From assembly GCA_036350795.1 (NCBI GenBank), contig JAZBNV010000109.1, positions 1 through 13,997 on the forward strand: 13,997 nucleotides of DNA. Direction: 5' to 3'. Positions 7,802-13,997 of this stretch are shown here, piece after piece. A program made the translations under genes and the position numbers. Under the pieces are notes generated by a model. The model was not told the DNA's origin, did not search any database, and worked only from the letters and a program-made list of their open reading frames with translations. How positions within the stretch are numbered: the first letter of the stretch is position 1; each line of letters starts with the position of its first letter. Source of the stretch: JAUVKT01 sp036350795. GTDB taxonomy: Bacteria; Bacteroidota; Bacteroidia; Bacteroidales; VadinHA17.

Positions 7802-7832
7802 GACAGCCTGGTTTTTAGATAGCGAATTAAAG

Positions 7833-7861
7833 ACCGGAGGGCAGCTGCTCTCCGGTTTTTT
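7833..7861 (+). terminator. Intrinsic terminator after the S9 peptidase gene
   Basis: ACCGGAG at 7833-7839 pairs perfectly with CTCCGGT at 7850-7856. The inner GCAGCTGC (7841-7848) is itself self-complementary and can extend the stem. A run of six T residues (7856-7861) follows. It lies about 30 bp after the stop codon and separates the peptidase gene from hppA. Confidence 0.85.
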
Positions 7862-7870
7862 ATTCTAAGA

Positions 7871-7894
7871 ATGCACATATGAACATATGTACAT
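7871..7894. promoter_or_regulatory. 24-bp dyad upstream of the hppA promoter, possible operator
   Basis: ATGCACATATG (7871-7881) and CATATGTACAT (7884-7894) are inverted copies with 10 of 11 positions complementary around a central AA. It sits 45 bp upstream of the candidate hppA -7 box and past the terminator, so it is free of coding constraint. No T-run follows, which argues against a terminator. A binding site for a dimeric regulator is the natural reading, though nothing identifies the regulator. Confidence 0.4.
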
Positions 7895-7911
7895 CCAAAT
7901 TTTGTATTATA

Positions 7912-7946
7912 TTTGACAGCTTCAAGGAAAAAATGCTATATTTTTG
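7912..7946 (+). promoter_or_regulatory. Candidate promoter for hppA
   Basis: TATTTTTG at 7939-7946 is a full match to the Bacteroidota -7 element TAnnTTTG. The best upstream TTTG is at 7912-7915, a 23-bp spacer, which is longer than the usual 19-21. The implied leader before the ATG at 8022 is about 65-70 nt. I see no riboswitch-like fold in it. Confidence 0.5.
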
Positions 7947-8021
7947 CACAGTCTATAAATGAGCGCAAACCTGAATCAAAGTCACGATAAATCTATATGT
8001 GTAACATAAAACCCTTAATCT

Positions 8022-10271
8022 ATGATTAGTAAGTTATTTTGGATTGTTCCTGTCGCTTCGGTGACTGCGTTGCTTTTCGCCTGGTTCTTCTTCAAACTGA
8101 TGATGAAGAGTTCCGAAGGCACTGACAGAATGAAAGAGATTGCACAGTACGTCAGAGAAGGTGCAATGGCTTACATAAAAAGACAGTATAAAGTTGTAGC
8201 ACTGGTATTCCTGTTCCTGGTTATATTCCTGACAGTACTGGCTTATATTGGAGTTCAGAATCCTTTTGTCCCGGTGGCCTTCCTTACCGGTGGTATTTTC
8301 TCGGGGCTCTGCGGCTACCTTGGAATGAAAACTGCAACATTTGCTTCGGCACGAACTGCCCAGGGAGCGTCTGAATCTCTTAACCGGGGATTGCAGATCG
8401 CATTCAGGAGTGGTGCCGTAATGGGCCTTGTTGTTGTTGGATTTGCTCTACTTGATATTTCGGCATGGTTCCTGATCCTGACCGAAGCTGTTTTTACACC
8501 TGATAATATGGAGCATGGGATGAAGTGGCTCGGACTCACATTTGTACACGAAGGTACTACCGAACACCAGAAAATGATAGAAATTACTGCCACCATGCTT
8601 ACCTTCGGAATGGGAGCTTCAACACAGGCTCTTTTTGCCCGTGTTGGCGGAGGCATATATACAAAGGCTGCAGACGTGGGTGCCGACCTGGTTGGTAAAG
8701 TTGAGGCCGGAATCCCGGAGGATGATCCCCGTAACCCTGCAACAATTGCTGATAATGTAGGTGATAATGTTGGAGATGTAGCCGGGATGGGAGCAGACCT
8801 TTACGAGTCGTACGCCGGATCTATACTTGCTACTGCTGCACTTGGAGCTGCCATACCAATGCTCGACAAGGACATGCAATACTCTGCTGTGATAGCACCT
8901 ATGATAGTAGCTGCAGTAGGAATAATTATATCAATACTTGGTATCTTTATGGTAAGGACCAGGGAAGGTGCAAGTCAGAAGAACCTGCTAAACGCCCTTC
9001 TGCTTGGAACAGGCGGATCTTCCTTTATTATCCTGCTTGTTATAGCTGGTATGTCTGCCATGGGATGGATAACCTGGGGTGTGTTTGGTGCAGTTGTTGC
9101 CGGACTTATTGCAGGTGTGGTAATAGGGCAGGGAACCGAGTATTTTACTTCGGATGAATATAAACCTACCCAGGGTATAGCCAGGCAGACACAGATGGGG
9201 CCTGCAACAACAATTATTGATGGTATGGCCGTTGGTATGTATTCTACCTGGATTCCTGTTGTAACAATTGTAATAGGTATTATAGCTGCATTCGGGCTTG
9301 CAGGTGGTTTTAATGATTTTGCCCAGGGTGTATATGGTATCGGTTTTGCAGCTGTTGGTATGTTGTCGACATTGGGAATAACCCTTGCTACTGATGCATT
9401 CGGACCTATTGCAGACAATGCAGGAGGTAATGCTGAGATGGCTGAGCTTCCGCATGAAGTAAGGGAAAGAACAGATGCACTTGATGCACTTGGAAACACA
9501 ACAGCAGCTACAGGCAAAGGTTTTGCAATTGGCTCTGCTGCACTAACAGCTATGGCTCTGCTTGCTGCCTATATGGAGGAAGTAAGGCTCTGGCTTGGTA
9601 AACTTACCGGGGAGGGAGAAATCGGGGCAAGATTCCTGGATGCATTCCCGGAGATTGATAACTTAACTGATGCTACTATTAATCATTTCGTTGAGTTTTA
9701 CAACCTATCTTTGTTTAACCCGCTTCTGCTGGGAGGAATCTTTCTGGGTGCAATGATGGCCTTTGTATTTTGTGCCATGACCATGAAAGCTGTGGGAAGA
9801 GCTGCAGGTTCAATGGTTGAAGAAGTAAGACGCCAGTTTAAGGAGATACCTGGCATCCTGGAAGGCAAGGCTACTCCGGAGTATGCAAAGTGCGTTGCCA
9901 TATCTACAAAAGGTGCACAAAAGGAAATGGTTGTACCTTCAATGCTTGCAATATTTGTTCCCGTACTGATTGGCGTACTGCTTGGTGTAGCAGGCGTTGT
10001 GGGACTACTGGTGGGCGGACTTACCGCAGGTTTTACCCTGGCAGTGATGCTTAATAATGCAGGTGGCGCCTGGGATAATGCCAAGAAATACATTGAGAAA
10101 GGAAATTACGGAGGCAAGGGTTCGGATGCTCACCATGCCGGCGTGGTTGGTGATACAGTTGGAGATCCTTTTAAAGATACTTCGGGTCCTTCTCTGAATA
10201 TACTTATTAAACTTATGACCATGGTTTCTGTTGTTATGGCCGGTCTGACGGTTGCATACAGTATATTTTAA
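8022..10271 (+). CDS. hppA: K+-stimulated membrane-bound pyrophosphatase (ion-pumping)
   Basis: This integral membrane enzyme couples pyrophosphate hydrolysis to pumping of Na+ and/or H+ out of the cytoplasm. It has 749 residues with many hydrophobic helices, the usual size for bacterial members. The pyrophosphate/Mg-binding motif DVGADLVGKVE is at 218-228, followed by the Asp-rich DNVGDNVGDVAG at 244-255. The C-terminal site GDTVGDPFKDTSGPSLN is also present. GNTTAATGKG (491-500) carries Ala495 and Gly498, the pair that marks K+-dependent enzymes; K+-independent ones have Lys and Thr there. Asp259 and Glu262 in ADLYESY correspond to the conserved helix-6 gate residues. Na+ pumping is plausible, since all known Na+ enzymes are K+-dependent, but H+ or dual pumping is not excluded. 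It is a single-gene unit. Confidence 0.96.
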   Translation: MISKLFWIVPVASVTALLFAWFFFKLMMKSSEGTDRMKEIAQYVREGAMAYIKRQYKVVALVFLFLVIFLTVLAYIGVQNPFVPVAFLTGGIFSGLCGYLGMKTATFASARTAQGASESLNRGLQIAFRSGAVMGLVVVGFALLDISAWFLILTEAVFTPDNMEHGMKWLGLTFVHEGTTEHQKMIEITATMLTFGMGASTQALFARVGGGIYTKAADVGADLVGKVEAGIPEDDPRNPATIADNVGDNVGDVAGMGADLYESYAGSILATAALGAAIPMLDKDMQYSAVIAPMIVAAVGIIISILGIFMVRTREGASQKNLLNALLLGTGGSSFIILLVIAGMSAMGWITWGVFGAVVAGLIAGVVIGQGTEYFTSDEYKPTQGIARQTQMGPATTIIDGMAVGMYSTWIPVVTIVIGIIAAFGLAGGFNDFAQGVYGIGFAAVGMLSTLGITLATDAFGPIADNAGGNAEMAELPHEVRERTDALDALGNTTAATGKGFAIGSAALTAMALLAAYMEEVRLWLGKLTGEGEIGARFLDAFPEIDNLTDATINHFVEFYNLSLFNPLLLGGIFLGAMMAFVFCAMTMKAVGRAAGSMVEEVRRQFKEIPGILEGKATPEYAKCVAISTKGAQKEMVVPSMLAIFVPVLIGVLLGVAGVVGLLVGGLTAGFTLAVMLNNAGGAWDNAKKYIEKGNYGGKGSDAHHAGVVGDTVGDPFKDTSGPSLNILIKLMTMVSVVMAGLTVAYSIF

Positions 10272-10292
10272 AAATATTATTCAGTAAGAATT

Positions 10293-10429
10293 AATGAGGC
10301 TGTCTCAAAAGGGCGCAATCTTTGTCATTTCGAGCTAATGCGAGAAATCAGGGTTCTGATTATCAGATGATTAGATCCCTCGATTAACTCGGGATGACAA
10401 GAATATTATACTTTTGAGACAGCCTCATT
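10293..10429. repeat. 137-bp imperfect palindromic element (REP/MITE-like)
   Basis: The segment is a nested inverted repeat centred at about 10361. The outer arms AATGAGGCTGTCTCAAAAG (10293-10311) and 10411-10429 are perfectly complementary over 19 bp. Inner arms TTGTCATTTCGAG (10322-10334) and CTCGGGATGACAA (10388-10400) pair with two G-U positions when read as plus-strand RNA. A terminal hairpin TCTGA-TTA-TCAGA sits at 10355-10367. It fills most of the 197-bp gap between hppA and the dehydratase and contains no ORF. A T-run follows the right arm, so it probably also terminates hppA. From memory, cores of the GTCATTTCGAG...GGGATGAC type recur as dispersed repeats in Bacteroidota and other genomes. 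Copy number here cannot be checked. Confidence 0.85.
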
Positions 10430-10468
10430 TTTTATTTATTAAATTTATCCTCATTAAAGAAAAAGAGA

Positions 10469-11422
10469 ATGGAAGGATTAACTATTCCCGGCAGCAATGA
10501 TATAATAGATGCCTACTCAAGGATTGAGGGCTCTGTTAACAGAACTCCGGTTTTAGCTTCCACTCAGCTTAACTCGATCTTTGGTTGTGATATCAGGTTT
10601 AAATGCGAGAATTTTCAGAAGGTTGGTGCATTTAAATTCAGGGGAGCCACTAATGCTCTTGCAATGCTTTCGGCTGAAGAACTGTCGAGAGGTGTTGTTA
10701 CCCATTCATCAGGCAATCATGCTGCCGCACTGTCGCTTGCAGCCGGGAACAGGGGCTCAAAGGCTTATATTGTAATGCCTGATAATTCGCCTGCAGTAAA
10801 AAAAGCTGCTGTGGCCGGATACGGGGCTGAGATAAGCTTTTGCAAACCAACACTTGCAGCCAGGGAGGAAGCAGCACAAAGAATAATTGATAACACGGGA
10901 GCTACCTTTATTCACCCCTACGATAATTTCAATGTTATATGCGGACAGGGTACTGCTGCACTGGAACTGTATGAGGAGCATAAGGACCTGGATATCGTAC
11001 TGTGCCCGGTTGGAGGAGGAGGCTTGCTGAGCGGAACAGCCACATATATAAAAGGCGTAAATCCCTCAATAAGTGTTTTTGCCGCCGAGCCAGCAGGTGC
11101 TGATGATGCATTCAGGTCGTTTAAGAGCGGAGAATTTATTTCCACCCATATTCCCAACACCATTGCAGATGGCCTGCTGACAACCTTAAGCGAAAGAACA
11201 TTTAAAATAATCAGCGAGAAGGTTGATGATATTTTTACGGCCGATGATGCTACCATTGTTGAATGCATGAGGCTGATATGGGAGAGGATGAAGATAATAG
11301 TTGAGCCTTCATCAGCTGTAACTCTTGCTGTAATTAAGCTTAATCCCGGAATTTTCAGGGCAAAGAAGGTCGGAGTAATATTATCAGGCGGAAATGTTGA
11401 CCTCGGCTCCCTACCTTTCTGA
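10469..11422 (+). CDS. PLP-dependent serine/threonine dehydratase or serine racemase
   Basis: This 317-residue fold-type II PLP enzyme has the cofactor lysine at Lys56 in GAFKFRGA, the substrate loop SSGNHAAA at 80-87, and the phosphate-binding glycine loop GGGGLLSG from Gly182. There is no C-terminal ACT domain, so it is not the isoleucine-regulated biosynthetic threonine deaminase (IlvA long form). Two features recall eukaryotic serine racemase. SSGNH has a Ser at position 81, where TdcB-like dehydratases have Ala. AAEPAGADDA matches the divalent-metal site region of racemase. The C-terminal part VDDIF...WERMKIIVEP is also very similar to racemase. Likely activities are deamination of L-Ser/L-Thr, D-Ser formation, or 3-hydroxyaspartate dehydration. 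It follows the palindromic repeat, has an A-rich stretch before the ATG, and converges with the phosphatase-fold gene at 11423. Confidence 0.88.
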   Translation: MEGLTIPGSNDIIDAYSRIEGSVNRTPVLASTQLNSIFGCDIRFKCENFQKVGAFKFRGATNALAMLSAEELSRGVVTHSSGNHAAALSLAAGNRGSKAYIVMPDNSPAVKKAAVAGYGAEISFCKPTLAAREEAAQRIIDNTGATFIHPYDNFNVICGQGTAALELYEEHKDLDIVLCPVGGGGLLSGTATYIKGVNPSISVFAAEPAGADDAFRSFKSGEFISTHIPNTIADGLLTTLSERTFKIISEKVDDIFTADDATIVECMRLIWERMKIIVEPSSAVTLAVIKLNPGIFRAKKVGVILSGGNVDLGSLPF

Positions 11423-12511
11423 TCACTTAAGATTAAATTTCATATTGGCAGTAACAGGGTAGTGGTCGGAATAATTTACCCTGTTCAGGTTAAAGCCTGT
11501 ACACCGGAAAGTATCATCATAGAGGATATAGTCGATCCTGTTTGGAGGATACTTGTCCTTATAGGTAAAACCAGCCCCGGTACCTGCTTCCACAAATGCA
11601 TCCATCAGTCCTTTTCTTATTTTACGATACGAGAATGAAACCGGGGTATCATTAAAGTCGCCACACACAATAACCGGGTAAGGAGAGCTGTTGATATGTT
11701 CTTTTACACTCATGGATTGGACTGCACGCTCAGCAAATCCATGTTTCAGGGATTTGGAGATACTTTTTAGCTCAAGCATACCCTTATCTGCACCTATCTG
11801 TGAGAGAAAGGACTTTTCCATCCTCATCAGCCTGAAGGACTGCAGGTGATTGTTATATACCCTTATTGTGTCAGAGTTGATTACAATATCCGAGAAAATC
11901 GTAAGGCTTGCCGATTCAGGGTGTACAATATCGCCCATATTAATAATGGGATATTTTGATATTGTAAGTATGCCCGGGGAAGTCTTGCCCGAACTGTCCT
12001 GCAGTTTAATATGATAGTAATAATCGTATTCTATTGCATCCACAAATGTATACTCTACATTCTTTAGTCCGTAGCTTGGATAAAATTCCTGGAAGCATAC
12101 AATATCCGGCAGGTCCTGTTCGAGCAGAGCTATTACCTGTTCTTCGGATTTATTATCTTCTTCCCACCTGTTGAAGAGCCTGACATTATAACTGGCTAAC
12201 CTGAAATCATAATCTCCGTCAGAGGCTTTACCAAACTGCATATAGTTATTGAAGTGTGTTAGGCCGAGTAGTATGGTTATCGCTGAGATTAAAGCCTCTT
12301 TCCTGAATTTTATTCCCCATGCAATTACAAATACCATATTCAGCAACAGCAGGTAGGGATATGCAAGACCGAAGAATGCCGGAAGGGCAAAACGTGCAGG
12401 ATTAATTATTACAGCTAAATATGAAAGGAGTAATGATGCAGCAACAGCAATGTTAACCCAGGTAATTATTTTCTTTAGAAATTTACGCAAATCAGATTGT
12501 TTATAAATCAA
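11423..12511 (-). CDS. Membrane-anchored endonuclease/exonuclease/phosphatase-fold protein
   Basis: The 362-residue protein starts with about three hydrophobic helices (roughly 16-36, 43-65 and 72-85). A complete EEP (DNase I-like) domain follows from about 100. Catalytic and metal residues are visible: Asn109 in SYNVRLFN, Glu142 in CFQEF, His222 in NNHLQS, Asp285 and Asn287 in CGDFNDTP, Asp327 in NRIDYIL, and Asp349-His350 in YSDHYPV. The family includes nucleases, phosphodiesterases and sphingomyelinase-like enzymes, so the substrate is open. No in-frame ATG lies near the N-terminus. I chose TTG at 12509-12511 because it keeps the first helix, has AGG about 6 nt upstream, and comes soon after an in-frame stop (12524-12526). 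It is third in a minus-strand cluster with two rhomboid genes, after a 56-bp gap. Confidence 0.88.
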   Translation of the reverse strand: MIYKQSDLRKFLKKIITWVNIAVAASLLLSYLAVIINPARFALPAFFGLAYPYLLLLNMVFVIAWGIKFRKEALISAITILLGLTHFNNYMQFGKASDGDYDFRLASYNVRLFNRWEEDNKSEEQVIALLEQDLPDIVCFQEFYPSYGLKNVEYTFVDAIEYDYYYHIKLQDSSGKTSPGILTISKYPIINMGDIVHPESASLTIFSDIVINSDTIRVYNNHLQSFRLMRMEKSFLSQIGADKGMLELKSISKSLKHGFAERAVQSMSVKEHINSSPYPVIVCGDFNDTPVSFSYRKIRKGLMDAFVEAGTGAGFTYKDKYPPNRIDYILYDDTFRCTGFNLNRVNYSDHYPVTANMKFNLK

Positions 12512-12567
12512 AAATAACCTGAATTATTTTAATAACATTAAATGTAGATAATATATTTATGAGGGGA

Positions 12568-13458
12568 TTAGTTTTTTTTATTACTTTCTTTAAAAAGAAG
12601 TTCTTTCTCTTCCTTTGAAAGGCTTTCGTAGCCACCCTTGGATATCTTCTCCAGTATCCTGTCGAGTTGTTTCTGGTTATCTGCCTTCGACTTGTTATAA
12701 TCATAGTCAGACACAGGCCGCCTGTAGGTAACCTTCATTTCCTTCCTGGGACGAAACAGGGTTACAAAGTAGTCTATAATACTGCTTACCCATGATCCTA
12801 TATCCGTGCCTTTTCTGAGTCTGCCCGCATAAACAAAACCCATAAGTGCCCCGCCCAGGTGAGCAATTTTTCCTCCTGTATTTACAGAGAAGTCAAATAC
12901 CGAGGTAAGCAGTAAAATCCCGATTGCAATATACTTTATCGGGACTGTGCCAATCAGGAACATACGTACCTGGTAATTAGGCACGTATGCAGCAGTGGCA
13001 ACAACAATGGCCATCACCGAGGCTGATGCACCCATGGCAATGGACACATGGATTACCTCCGAAAAAGCGGGGAAGAGGTTAAATGATATAATATAGAGGA
13101 TGGCACCGGCCAGGCCACCCATTATATAAAGGTTCAGAAGTTTTTTATGATTGAAATAGTGAAGAAATATTGTTGAGAACCAGTAGAGCCATAGCATATT
13201 AAAAAGCAGGTGCAGGAATCCTTCGTGCAGGAACATATAGGTAAGAATTGTCCATGGTTTCCTTAGCAGGTCATCAAAGGCCGCCGGAACAGCAAGAAAG
13301 CCAAGGATTTTGTCGCTCAACCCTGGAACCTGTAGCAGGAAGGTGATTATTTTAACAACTGCAAGGAGCAGGAATACAGCCGAATTAATATAAATTATCT
13401 TCATCAGGTTGCTTCCCGAGCTGAACTGCTTTTTTATTTCATCGAGCAGATTCATCAA
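12568..13458 (-). CDS. Rhomboid family intramembrane serine protease, variant active-site motif
   Basis: The 296-residue protein has six or more hydrophobic helices and the rhomboid landmarks: HLLFNM at 83-88, a serine motif G143-A-S145-A, and His200 in AHLGG. Rhomboids cut transmembrane substrates within the membrane using a Ser-His dyad. The usual GxSG motif has Ala in place of the second Gly (GASA), so Ser145 and His200 remain but the oxyanion-side glycine is lost. Activity is likely but not certain. After the membrane core a basic, soluble tail (about 236-296) ends in KISKGGYESLSKEEKELLFK, resembling a short C-terminal domain seen on Bacteroidota rhomboids (DUF6576). The ATG at 13456-13458 overlaps the stop of the upstream rhomboid as ATGA, implying translational coupling. 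A second ATG follows immediately. Confidence 0.92.
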   Translation of the reverse strand: MMNLLDEIKKQFSSGSNLMKIIYINSAVFLLLAVVKIITFLLQVPGLSDKILGFLAVPAAFDDLLRKPWTILTYMFLHEGFLHLLFNMLWLYWFSTIFLHYFNHKKLLNLYIMGGLAGAILYIISFNLFPAFSEVIHVSIAMGASASVMAIVVATAAYVPNYQVRMFLIGTVPIKYIAIGILLLTSVFDFSVNTGGKIAHLGGALMGFVYAGRLRKGTDIGSWVSSIIDYFVTLFRPRKEMKVTYRRPVSDYDYNKSKADNQKQLDRILEKISKGGYESLSKEEKELLFKESNKKN

Positions 13459-13997
13459 TAAAGAGTATTGGTGGTTTTTCTCCAGATTTTAATAAGGATA
13501 TATCCAAAGAGCATGCCCCCGAGGTGAGCTGCATGGGCAATGCTGCTTCCCGGCTGACTTATAGCCAGGTAAAGCTCAAGTGCACCATAACCTATTACCA
13601 TCCATTTTGCCTTGATGGGAATGGGTGGAAAGAGAAGCAATAACTGTGTATTCGGGAAAAGCATTCCGAAGGCAAGCAGAATTCCGAATACTGCACCCGA
13701 GGCTCCAACAGTAGGTGCATTCAGAATAGCATTGAGTTTTCCTGCCAACGGATTACTGTAATTCTGTCCCTGTGACCATATCTCGTATCCTTTCGAGCGT
13801 ATCATTTCGATGGAATCGGCAGATAAAGCATCTACTATCCTGAAATATTCAAAGGCCATTACTGCCTCGTGTATTAATGCAGCACCCAGGCCGGTAACCA
13901 TATAATATATAAAGAAACGTTTTGGTCCCCATACGGTTTCGAGTACCCTGCCAAACATAAAGAGGGCAAACATATTAAAAAACAGGTGTGCAAAACC
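13455..13997 (-). CDS. Rhomboid family intramembrane serine protease, 5' end outside window
   Basis: The frame stays open to the right edge of the window, so the N-terminus is missing; 180 residues are visible. The first visible residues, GFAHLFFNM, are the conserved HLxxNM region after the first transmembrane helix, so about 40-60 residues probably lie outside. The catalytic serine is in GASGAVFG, a canonical GxSG motif. The catalytic histidine is in AHAAHLGGMLFGY near the C-terminus. It ends shortly after the last helix with a short basic tail. It is the most upstream visible gene of the minus-strand cluster and overlaps the next rhomboid gene by 4 bp (ATGA). The Met at 13971-13973 is internal, because the HLxxNM motif continues upstream of it. 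Confidence 0.93.
   Translation of the reverse strand, partial: GFAHLFFNMFALFMFGRVLETVWGPKRFFIYYMVTGLGAALIHEAVMAFEYFRIVDALSADSIEMIRSKGYEIWSQGQNYSNPLAGKLNAILNAPTVGASGAVFGILLAFGMLFPNTQLLLLFPPIPIKAKWMVIGYGALELYLAISQPGSSIAHAAHLGGMLFGYILIKIWRKTTNTLY

Noticed and set aside
8975..9517. Minus-strand open frames of 180 and 155 codons inside hppA, and others at 8315-8879 and 9698-10093
   Set aside because: They are shadows of a well-conserved pyrophosphatase frame; the Pro/Ser/Thr-rich translations follow from antisense Gly/Ala codons.
10293..10429. CRISPR repeat or riboswitch reading of the palindromic region
   Set aside because: There is no repeated unit with spacers and no cas genes. The position between two genes and the single symmetric axis fit a palindromic element or terminator better.
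12571..12580. Run of eight T (A on the coding strand) near the 3' end of the second rhomboid gene, as a programmed frameshift
   Set aside because: It encodes the final Lys-Lys just before the stop. A slip would change only a few residues, and no downstream domain is in an alternative frame.
12501..12704. 67-codon minus-strand frame overlapping the end of the second rhomboid gene
   Set aside because: It lies mostly within the rhomboid coding sequence in another frame, has no recognisable domain, and its tail is A/T-rich intergenic sequence.
13971..13973. ATG at 13973 as the real start of the first rhomboid gene
   Set aside because: The upstream in-frame codons to the window edge encode GFAHLFFN, completing the conserved HLxxNM motif, so this Met is internal and the gene runs off the window.

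Overview
The window looks like a chromosomal segment of a Bacteroidota bacterium, probably in or near the order Bacteroidales. The evidence is a SusC/SusD-type outer-membrane pair at the left edge, Bacteroidota-style promoters (TTTG at -33, TAnnTTTG at -7), little Shine-Dalgarno sequence, a ribosomal protein S16 with a long C-terminal tail, a DUF2807 adhesin-like protein, and a tandem rhomboid cluster. No phage, IS transposase, CRISPR array, tRNA or rRNA gene was found. Coding density is high and no gene-free stretch exceeds about 220 bp.

Left region (1-1680): the last 35 codons of a SusC/TonB-dependent receptor are followed by a SusD/RagB lipoprotein and a strong intrinsic terminator. No glycan-active enzyme follows, so the substrate cannot be inferred. 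Next (1707-3881), a good promoter drives rpsP and rimM (translation and ribosome maturation). These are followed on the same strand by a secreted DUF2807 protein with seven SGSG repeats.

Middle region: on the minus strand, dapD (lysine/diaminopimelate synthesis) overlaps tsaC (tRNA t6A modification) by 17 bp. The tsaC stop codon shares bases with the DUF2807 stop. Diverging from dapD is a secreted S9-family serine peptidase resembling glutamyl endopeptidases, ending at an intrinsic terminator. A K+-dependent membrane pyrophosphatase (hppA) follows, with its own candidate promoter and an upstream dyad.

Right region: after hppA comes a 137-bp imperfect palindrome with the look of a dispersed repeat, then a PLP-dependent serine/threonine dehydratase or serine racemase. 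That gene converges with a minus-strand cluster. In transcription order the cluster is a rhomboid protease (5' end outside the window), a second rhomboid with a variant active-site motif, and a membrane-anchored endonuclease/exonuclease/phosphatase-fold protein.

Most of the window is housekeeping and I see no convincing undescribed multi-gene system. The items most worth a second look are the palindromic element at 10293-10429, the repeat-expanded acidic tail of S16, the racemase-like signatures in the dehydratase, and the paired rhomboids.
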